From contig JAPLWI010000010.1 of the NCBI GenBank assembly GCA_026396675.1, forward strand, positions 1 through 43,464: a stretch of DNA of 43,464 nucleotides, given 5' to 3'. The translations under genes and the position numbers were made by a program. Source of the stretch: Candidatus Kaiserbacteria bacterium (GTDB lineage: Bacteria; Patescibacteriota; Minisyncoccia; Phycocordibacterales; Phycocordibacteraceae). The notes below the pieces were generated by a model, which saw only the letters and a list, made by a program, of their open reading frames with translations, searched no databases and was not told where the DNA came from. Of this stretch, positions 36,315 through 43,464 are shown in pieces; positions within the stretch are counted from its first letter, which is position 1; every line of letters begins with the position of its first letter.

Positions 36315-36686
36315 TTAGCCCAGATAGAACAGGAATAGCCCAGCGATGACCGCGACAAGTCCGTAGAGATTAAGTTCACCGAAAATCTTTTTACTGACCA
36401 TTTTCTGCAACGTTCCTGGAATGAATATGTAGGCCAGTCCTTTCAGAAAAACGAGCCATGCGAAGATGGTGATGACCGTACGCCAAGTTCCATCCCAAAT
36501 ATTATTCTGAATAAGCAAAAGTACCGATAGAAAGATCAAAATAATACCGGTCAGATACACGATGGCCGGATGGCCGAAAAAGTCCTTAAGCAAGTGCGGA
36601 ATTGTTTTCCCGCGGAAAATCAGAAACAAGCCGCTGACAATCAAATACACTCCCAATATTTCCGCTGTAACAAGTGAAATATCCAT
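36315..36686 (-). CDS. hypothetical integral membrane protein
   Basis: 123 aa with about four predicted TM segments. Confidence 0.7.
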   Translation of the reverse strand: MDISLVTAEILGVYLIVSGLFLIFRGKTIPHLLKDFFGHPAIVYLTGIILIFLSVLLLIQNNIWDGTWRTVITIFAWLVFLKGLAYIFIPGTLQKMVSKKIFGELNLYGLVAVIAGLFLFYLG

Positions 36687-36711
36687 AACGAATGGCTAAT
36701 TGTTAATTCCT

Positions 36712-37632
36712 TTATTGTACCATCCTCCATTCGGAGGATATTTGTATCCTTGGCGCATCTTTACTATTGAAAAATAACAGCCCGACCAGAACCAGAAGAA
36801 TAAACAGACCACCAGCGATAATTTCCACATATTGAATACGAACTTTTACGACAATAGCAATAATGAGCAATATACAGATGATTGCAGCAAGAATGGAAAG
36901 AATGTAAGTGATTGTGAGTGTTGGCGATGTGGCGATAACTTGCGTCTGCACGCCGAGCACTTTGGCTGCTGGTATCTCAGTGACTGTTTCAGCCGATTCA
37001 GCAACAGAAGACGACGCAGTTACGACAGCGACTTTCTGCGACTGTGATGAAACAGTTGTTGGAGAACCGAAAAACTGAACGACAAACGCTGTTTCCTTCC
37101 CTTGATACATTCCGCTCGCAACGCCGATGCCAACTTGTGTGTATTGCGGTTTTACGATATTCGCGTGATGAGCTGGAGACGTCATCCACGCACTTTCAAC
37201 ATTCAATGAATCAGTGAAGTTCACCGCAAGATTCTGACCTGCATATTGGTATTTATATCCAACTAAATTGAGCCAGTACCACGGATCCTTGCCGTCTGGA
37301 CTAATGTGCGAGAAATATCCTTTCGACGCCATATCGTTCGCGGCGGCCTGCGCTGCCTGTGTGAGTTGTGTATTTTCAATCACCGCAGAAAGATTGTTTG
37401 CTGCACGGTCTTCATTCGTGAGAGAAATAAGCGCCCCAGGGAGCACTGCTCCGAGAAAATTCGTGTGTGGAAACACGATTTTAATTTGAGTGAGATACGC
37501 ACCCTCAAGAACGATGACCGCGAGCACGATACTCGCTACTGATGCGAGACGGAAAATGTGTGGCTTGTAGCCATTCCGCTTGTGCGGAAGAAAATAGTGG
37601 TGAAGCCGGTTAAGGATTGAACGCTTGCGCAT
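36712..37632 (-). CDS. CAP-domain (SCP/PR1-like) membrane protein
   Basis: LTNEDRAANNLSAV...NDMASKGYFSHISPDGKDPWYWLN...AGQNLAVNF...AWMTSPAHHANIV. Confidence 0.9.
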   Translation of the reverse strand: MRKRSILNRLHHYFLPHKRNGYKPHIFRLASVASIVLAVIVLEGAYLTQIKIVFPHTNFLGAVLPGALISLTNEDRAANNLSAVIENTQLTQAAQAAANDMASKGYFSHISPDGKDPWYWLNLVGYKYQYAGQNLAVNFTDSLNVESAWMTSPAHHANIVKPQYTQVGIGVASGMYQGKETAFVVQFFGSPTTVSSQSQKVAVVTASSSVAESAETVTEIPAAKVLGVQTQVIATSPTLTITYILSILAAIICILLIIAIVVKVRIQYVEIIAGGLFILLVLVGLLFFNSKDAPRIQISSEWRMVQ

Positions 37633-37657
37633 GCAAGCTTAATAGTACCAGATGTTA

Positions 37658-40600
37658 TTACTCTCCGAGCGCGGTGCGAACTTTGTCTATAATCGCTTGA
37701 TCAACACCGAAGGATTGGAGAACGGTGATAATAGAATTTACCTGCGAGGTCGTGAGGTTTGATTTTGAGGAGGTTTCCGGAGTCGTCGCAATGATTCCTT
37801 TGTTGAGTTCAGCGCGGGTCAAAGAGCCGACGGTGCCGGTCTGGACGATATGGTGCGCCTTTTGGAAGGCGATGACTGCGGCCCTGGTTTGTGCGCCGAA
37901 ATTGCCTGTGGCGCCTGCCGATATTGCGTACCCCGAATCAATAAGTAATTGTTGGAGTGCCGTCACATCGCTGTTTTTCGAGCCGACACTGAGATTCTTC
38001 GTGAAGTTGTATGTTGCCGCACCGAGTACTTGGCCCTGATTAAGAGTTGGTGAACCCGTGGTCGTTACCGTCCTAGGAATACAAGATGTCGTGGCAGTAT
38101 TCCAGACAAAACCGTCACCGCATCCGCCCCCGCCTCCGCCAGTAGAATTAGTCGTCTGTGTATAAGTCGCGAAAGTTGTGAAGTGTTTGGTCCAAATTAC
38201 GAGGTCCGAACCGTTTGCGGCATCGATTTTACACTCGCTGTCTGCGTCGAGAGCATCACCAGCTACTTGAGTGTCCGCGCTACAGGTGTTGGTGATTTCA
38301 GTAAATGCTGTACCAGTTCTAACATAACCAGCTCTCTTGCCGGCTTGCCCGACGAGCAAAATTCTCACCGCTTTACTGAACGATAATTTTTCTCCAGAAA
38401 AACCAACTTCAATCGCGGTGCTGAATGTTTTTGTTTGTCCTGAAGTTACCGGCAAGTCCACTGTTGTAACTGTCGGAGCAGCTATAACGCCGTTCCAGGT
38501 CGTACTAGCGGAAGTCACGATTGTTGAAGCAGGAATTTCTACATCGGTGTTGTTCGCATTCGCCGATGTGATAGTGATCGCCGGCAAGGTTCCTGTTCCT
38601 CCGGTAATGAATGCGCTCACATCAATCGTCGGATTGGTCGTGCCACTGCTGATGGTGACATCCACTGCTTGCGTTGGATTTGTGATAACGACTTCTGGGG
38701 TAGTTGAATCAATCGTCGCGTCGCCACTCGCGTCTGGTGCCTTTTGAGTTTCTTCTAGAACAGTCACTTTCACTGCATATGCCTGTGTCGTTGAGTTCGC
38801 GACTGTAACTGTGTAGGTACTTGTCGCGGTGAAATCCTTGGTCGATCCGGAAGTTGGGCTTATTGATGCTCCGGTAATCGAGATGGTCGGAACGAGTGTC
38901 GTCACATCCGTCCCGTGAGGAACATTCACTGCGATTGTGTGAGCCGTTTCGTTAATGACGCCACTCGCCGCAGGCGTTGCAAAACTGAAAGCGGTGATTG
39001 CTTTAATATTGCTTAAAGTCGTCTTTGCTTCATCAATATAATACGGCTTAAAGGTAACACCGCTGGTAATTTTTGCCGCTACTGTTGCTAATACCGAACT
39101 GCCCCACCAGTTGTTGGCGGCGTTTGCGGATCCTGCATAGACACTAAGATCGCTGTTACAAACTCCGTATTTTGGACTAGTACATGCTGTACCTGCGGAA
39201 TCGTTGCCAGTAATTTTATTATCCTGCAACACGAATGTCGCTCCAGTTGCACCTACTTCAACGCCAAAGTCGTTGCTGAGAACACGGTTATTGTTAAACT
39301 CAGCGGTCTGCACATTGGCGGACACGCCGCCTGAGTGATTATCGTGAATGTAATTATTGTTGATTTTTACACCAGTGGCACCGCCATCTATAACAATGCC
39401 AGCATAGCCATTCACATCGTAAATTTCGTTGCCATCAATATTGGCGTTTGTCGCGGCAGTGTTAATTTGAATGCCCCTCTCACTCACATCGTAAATCGTG
39501 TTTCCATGAATGCTGAGACTTGTACCGCCGGCCTGCGCCAAGACACCGTTATTACCAGTCCCAATGCCGTGTATCGTGTTAAGACCTACATCTGCTGTAC
39601 CGGAAAAATTGCCGAGATTAATTCCAGCATAAGTTGAACCGTCAATAGTGTTTCCGGTAATTGTAAGATCGTGAGGTCCAAAGAACTCCATCGGACGAAC
39701 AGTGTTAGTTAGTGTGTTGTCGGTAATTGTAAGGTTGCCATTGTTATAAGCCGTAATACCTCCAAATGTCTGATTGGAAATCGTGTTGTTCGCTATGGTG
39801 GTAAGCCCAGTAATGCCCGGAGGCCCATCAAATTGTATAGCGCGTTGTCCGCCGGCGATGGTGTTGTACTTTATTGTGTTGCTGCCCGTTCCTACATCGG
39901 ATTGCATGTAGATTGCATAAAGAAGTCCAGTACCGCTCGTCGCCATGGTGATAGTATTTCCATCTGCCGATGTATTTCCACCGATGGTATTGAGATTAGA
40001 ACCATTGCTAAGACCGATTCCGGTTACATCGGCGCCGTTGGTGGGGCCGTTAATCGTGTTGCCCGATACTGTGTTACTGTCCGCGTCGGACAATTGAATA
40101 GCTCGGTCAACATTGTGTGTCAATGTGTTATTGGCGATCGTCGTATTATTAGCAACATCTAGCTCAATTCCGATGAAGTTGTCATGGATTTGATTGGCGT
40201 CGCCCGAACCACTGCCGCCGATAATTACATTGTTGGAGTTAGAAATCAGAATTCCATAACCGGTTGGCGAAGTTCGTGTGTTGCCGGAAATATCGTTCCC
40301 TTTTATCGTTTCAATTCCGCCGCCGAATGCCAAGATTCCGTAGCCCGCGTTGGAACCTGTCAGTACATTGTCATGAATTGTCACATTTGGATCAGCCGCC
40401 GATCCATTGTCTCCGTCAGCATCTATTCCAAACGAGGTGTAGTTGCTGATGGCGTTATCATCAACAGTGAGTGTGGAATTGCCTTCCACCATAATCCCAG
40501 AGTTGTCCGTAGCCGAGCCAAAATTCTGTATGGTACTTGAGAATAAACCAGCAGTCGTACCGCCAGCATCGAGAACATCCCCAAAGAAAACGCCGTCAAA

Positions 40601-42232
40601 TCTAGTTGTGCCACTCGTTTTGTTTTTCCCGTTGGCGTCAATCGTAAAGCCCTGGATGCGAACATCAATCGTTGAACTAAGCGCGTAGGCCGCAACGACA
40701 TAGTCGTTGGTTTCAGCTCCTCTGTTCGTTGAGCGTGCCACACTGCCAGTTCTTATGGCCGGAGCAAGAATTGTTGTAGTTGTTTCGCCAGCGCCAATAA
40801 GATCCAAGGACTTGGTAATTGTTATCTGTTCTGTATATGTCCCAGCTGAAACATTAATGGTGTCGCCGGAATTCGCAGCATTAATAGCCGCTTGAATGGT
40901 ACCGTCGTCATTTGGTCTCAATGCATTAACATAGACGGTATCCGCACTCGGAGCTACTTGTCCACTGATGGTAATGTCTTTTGTGCCAAAGATTGTCGAA
41001 CCGTCATTCGCTAAAGCTTTCACCGTAACGGTCCCATTTGCAACCGCAGTCAGCAAACCGCTTCCATTGATGGTTCCGAAATCAGTTCCTGAAGTAATGG
41101 ACCATGTGACTGTTTTGTCGGTTGCCTCTGCTGGAAGAACCGTTGCACTCATCTGAAGTGTCCCGCCATTTGTAGAAATGGTGGTGGCGTCGCCTGCGCT
41201 CGTGACAGTAATTCCAGAAACTTTAGTTGGCAAATCGAATTGTGTGAAGTGAGAAGCAGAAAAAGATAGTTGCCCACTATTCGACCCGCCAGCTGAATAC
41301 GCGATGGAGTTCACAATTCCAGAGCCATCGATCACGGTGCCTCCGTCATTTTTTACAATTATGCTCGGTTGGCTCGTAAAGCCGAGTGCATCCAATCCAT
41401 ACATATAGATTTTTGCTCCTGTTGCATTCATATCTGCAGCAGTCGTAGAGTCAAACTTTATATGCCCAGCTGACATCTCCATCGCTGTACCGAGTGACTG
41501 CAAAACAGCGACTGTACTCGTGCTTGTCAGGTTTAATTCTTTTTCAAATACGATTTTTCCTCTTCCGGTCTTTTCGAAGTAAAGGGCTCCTGCACCTTCG
41601 GTGGCTGGTGTTGCTGAAGGATTAGCGAGTTCTCCCATATTTGTCTCTACTTCTGCATCATGCAAGTTAGAATCAATTGTACTTAACAATGGCGCTTTAT
41701 CTTGTTGCCCGGCATCATTGAACCAGCCCTTAGTCGGCGTTCCGATGGTCCAAGACGAAGGAACGGATCTGTAGGCGGATTCGCTAGTGGAACTAGGGGC
41801 GCCAGTTACATGTTCCCCACCGCCAAAACTTATCGAGCCATAACTCACGGCGTGAATCTGAACGCCGCTGGCATCATAAAGAGTCATCATGTCGCCTTCT
41901 TGATTGAAACCGCCTGTGGTCGGCACTATAACGACAAGACCGTACGCAGGAATAGTCACCGCGCCAATAGTTGTCGTAGCCGTTCCGCCTATATGAGCCA
42001 TTGTTGCGGTCTGTCCTCCAAAAGTTAAATCGGTGAGTTTCCATCCGGACAGAGAAATATCAGCACCGGTTGTGTTCTGAAGTTCAATCCAATCAGAACT
42101 TGAAATTCCATCGGAGCTAAACTCATTGATAATCACATCGCCAGGTGATGCGGCAAACACGCTCGGAGCAGCGGCACCGAACGCGAGAATTGAAATCAGA
42201 ACGGGCAGAGAAATACGCAGTGCATTTTTCAT
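37658..42232 (-). CDS. giant surface protein: lamin-tail, Ig-like, right-handed beta-helix and peptidoglycan-binding domains
   Basis: GDVIINEFSSDGISSSDWIELQN; TIQAAINAANSGDTINVSAGTYTEQI; many GNTI/NNTI beta-helix coils; LSVGSKNSDVTALQQLLIDSGY...TRAAVIAFQKAH; start set at MKNALRISL. Confidence 0.88.
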   Translation of the reverse strand: MKNALRISLPVLISILAFGAAAPSVFAASPGDVIINEFSSDGISSSDWIELQNTTGADISLSGWKLTDLTFGGQTATMAHIGGTATTTIGAVTIPAYGLVVIVPTTGGFNQEGDMMTLYDASGVQIHAVSYGSISFGGGEHVTGAPSSTSESAYRSVPSSWTIGTPTKGWFNDAGQQDKAPLLSTIDSNLHDAEVETNMGELANPSATPATEGAGALYFEKTGRGKIVFEKELNLTSTSTVAVLQSLGTAMEMSAGHIKFDSTTAADMNATGAKIYMYGLDALGFTSQPSIIVKNDGGTVIDGSGIVNSIAYSAGGSNSGQLSFSASHFTQFDLPTKVSGITVTSAGDATTISTNGGTLQMSATVLPAEATDKTVTWSITSGTDFGTINGSGLLTAVANGTVTVKALANDGSTIFGTKDITISGQVAPSADTVYVNALRPNDDGTIQAAINAANSGDTINVSAGTYTEQITITKSLDLIGAGETTTTILAPAIRTGSVARSTNRGAETNDYVVAAYALSSTIDVRIQGFTIDANGKNKTSGTTRFDGVFFGDVLDAGGTTAGLFSSTIQNFGSATDNSGIMVEGNSTLTVDDNAISNYTSFGIDADGDNGSAADPNVTIHDNVLTGSNAGYGILAFGGGIETIKGNDISGNTRTSPTGYGILISNSNNVIIGGSGSGDANQIHDNFIGIELDVANNTTIANNTLTHNVDRAIQLSDADSNTVSGNTINGPTNGADVTGIGLSNGSNLNTIGGNTSADGNTITMATSGTGLLYAIYMQSDVGTGSNTIKYNTIAGGQRAIQFDGPPGITGLTTIANNTISNQTFGGITAYNNGNLTITDNTLTNTVRPMEFFGPHDLTITGNTIDGSTYAGINLGNFSGTADVGLNTIHGIGTGNNGVLAQAGGTSLSIHGNTIYDVSERGIQINTAATNANIDGNEIYDVNGYAGIVIDGGATGVKINNNYIHDNHSGGVSANVQTAEFNNNRVLSNDFGVEVGATGATFVLQDNKITGNDSAGTACTSPKYGVCNSDLSVYAGSANAANNWWGSSVLATVAAKITSGVTFKPYYIDEAKTTLSNIKAITAFSFATPAASGVINETAHTIAVNVPHGTDVTTLVPTISITGASISPTSGSTKDFTATSTYTVTVANSTTQAYAVKVTVLEETQKAPDASGDATIDSTTPEVVITNPTQAVDVTISSGTTNPTIDVSAFITGGTGTLPAITITSANANNTDVEIPASTIVTSASTTWNGVIAAPTVTTVDLPVTSGQTKTFSTAIEVGFSGEKLSFSKAVRILLVGQAGKRAGYVRTGTAFTEITNTCSADTQVAGDALDADSECKIDAANGSDLVIWTKHFTTFATYTQTTNSTGGGGGGCGDGFVWNTATTSCIPRTVTTTGSPTLNQGQVLGAATYNFTKNLSVGSKNSDVTALQQLLIDSGYAISAGATGNFGAQTRAAVIAFQKAHHIVQTGTVGSLTRAELNKGIIATTPETSSKSNLTTSQVNSIITVLQSFGVDQAIIDKVRTALGE

Positions 42233-42363
42233 GTTTATAATTATTTTTATAAAAACCAAATAAACCTCCGGCGCCCCGCCGATGGATAGTAGAATTGTCT
42301 ACCTGTCTATCCCATTGTCAACTCTCTTGTGCGGTATAATAAATGTGAGGTAATTATCACCCT

Positions 42364-43113
42364 ATGCGCATCTTTTTTATCGCCTTTTCTGTCTTGTTTC
42401 TCTTCCCTATTGCCACGCATGCGGCAGATGCGTCAACGACAGATTCGACAAGCTCACTGCAGGCACCCGCCGCCGGCTTCGCCACTGCGCCGCTCTGGAT
42501 TTCAAAAGCGTCGCCTATTGATGGCGACGCGCTGAAACTATTCGCGGTGGTAAACAACGCTTCTTCGGCGACGGTGAGCGACACGGTGTCATTCCTCGTT
42601 GACGGAACAGCAGTCGGCTCGGCGAAAGTGTCTCTTGATGCCGGCGCGGCGCAGATTGTCTCTACCGCGTGGACTGCGGTGGCTGGTACGCATTCGTTGA
42701 CGGCTACTTTTTTTGGAACTGCCGCGGGGCCATTCTCGATAATGGTTGCTGAGGCGCCGCCGAAGCCAGTGGTGCTTCAATATCTCGACACCGCGATGAA
42801 CACAGGCAGTTCGGCACTTTCCGGAGCGCTCGCCGCCGTTGATAGCGCGCGGCAAAGTGGCGCGGATTATTTTGCAAAACAAATAGGCCTTGGTACAACA
42901 AGCCCCGCGCAACAAGGCCAAGTACTCGGAGCGGCAACCGAAAACCTCGCGAAAGCAGGCGCGGCTGCTGTAACCGCAGCAACATCTCACGGCTCTTTAT
43001 TTGATCGTCTGGCTTATTTCTTTTTCCAAAATCCAATCATTTTTTATCCAGCACTTATCATCCTCGTGTTCGTTGTATTGTGGATTCTATCTTGCGTCTT
43101 TTCTCGAAAATAA
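42364..43113 (+). CDS. hypothetical exported protein with Ig-like domain and C-terminal TM
   Basis: Signal peptide; LWISKASPIDGDALKLFAVVNNASSATVSDTVSFLVDG; C-terminal IFYPALIILVFVVLWILSCVFSRK. Confidence 0.75.
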   Translation: MRIFFIAFSVLFLFPIATHAADASTTDSTSSLQAPAAGFATAPLWISKASPIDGDALKLFAVVNNASSATVSDTVSFLVDGTAVGSAKVSLDAGAAQIVSTAWTAVAGTHSLTATFFGTAAGPFSIMVAEAPPKPVVLQYLDTAMNTGSSALSGALAAVDSARQSGADYFAKQIGLGTTSPAQQGQVLGAATENLAKAGAAAVTAATSHGSLFDRLAYFFFQNPIIFYPALIILVFVVLWILSCVFSRK

Positions 43114-43115
43114 TT

Positions 43116-43192
43116 CCGTAAGGTGTTTCCTTACGGCTCTGCGTAAGGTGACACCTTACGGATTTCCCCTCGCCGCGAGGTGTCACCTTACG
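43116..43192. repeat. cluster of three palindromic units, CGTAAGGTGTCACC subfamily
   Basis: CCGTAAGG-tgttt-CCTTACGG; CGTAAGGTG-A-CACCTTACG; CGAGGTGTCACCTTACG. Confidence 0.9.
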
Positions 43193-43236
43193 GGTTTACC
43201 TTCTGCTCCGGTTTAAATATTTTCTTCATATCTTGG

Positions 43237-43458
43237 CTAGGCACGATGCAGGCGATTCCAGATAATCGCCATGAAATAGCCGAGGATGGCACCGATAATC
43301 GATGTAACGACGATGAGCGTCACGGCCGCCGTAGCATCAAACGGCTTCACAACGAATGACAAGTTGAACATGTGCGCCCAAAAGATGAAGTCCATCAGTA
43401 TTTGTGCCCATCCGAACGCGACAAAAATGGACCAGACAAGATGTAAACCGCCGAGCAA
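43237..43458 (-). CDS. hypothetical membrane protein (may extend past the window)
   Basis: 73 aa, two hydrophobic segments. Confidence 0.5.
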   Translation of the reverse strand: MLGGLHLVWSIFVAFGWAQILMDFIFWAHMFNLSFVVKPFDATAAVTLIVVTSIIGAILGYFMAIIWNRLHRA

Positions 43459-43464
43459 AACTGC

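Noticed and set aside
39100-40700. Repetitive-looking stretch that might be a DNA repeat array
   Set aside because: Explained by protein-level beta-helix coils (GNTI/NNTI) in the 1.5-kaa ORF; DNA units are not regular.
43116-43200. Possible mini CRISPR array
   Set aside because: Units are palindromes of different length and sequence with irregular short gaps; no regular repeat-spacer structure and no cas genes in the window.

Overview
The window looks like a fragment of a Patescibacteria/CPR genome, probably Parcubacteria (Kaiserbacteria-like). This assignment rests on gene content and style only; no search was run. It carries 4 tRNAs and about 35 supportable genes. Housekeeping genes include glyA, folD, ddl, tgt, rpmG, clpB-like, a NifS-like cysteine desulfurase, a cold-shock protein and FKBP. 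Typical CPR surface and secretion genes include a sortase, CARDB and Ig-like proteins, a VirD4-like ATPase, a CAP-domain protein and a 1.5-kaa beta-helix/LTD/peptidoglycan-binding protein. A four-gene GH130/phosphomannomutase-like cassette is also present. The strongest unusual signal is a population of short palindromic elements. One superfamily is built around a CGTAA/TTACG core, e.g. GGACTTCGTAAGTCC, GGGTTTACGAAACCC and CGTAAGGTGTCACC. A single REP-associated tyrosine transposase (RAYT, 33887-34579) carries the same core on both sides and inside its own ORF. Copies sit in frame inside conserved genes (tgt twice, ZIP transporter, cysteine desulfurase). Because the element is a palindrome it encodes the same peptide (DFVSPSSDDGLTKS) in either orientation. 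This resembles the Rickettsia palindromic elements, but here it lies in a CPR genome with a candidate mobilising enzyme nearby. One tgt copy falls in the CxCxxC zinc motif. Other hairpin families also lie in genes: CGCCAGCTGGCG occurs three times in one VirD4-like gene, read in different frames, and a 25-bp hairpin marks an apparent frameshift in a PIF1-like helicase. All calls come from reading the sequence and ORF translations.
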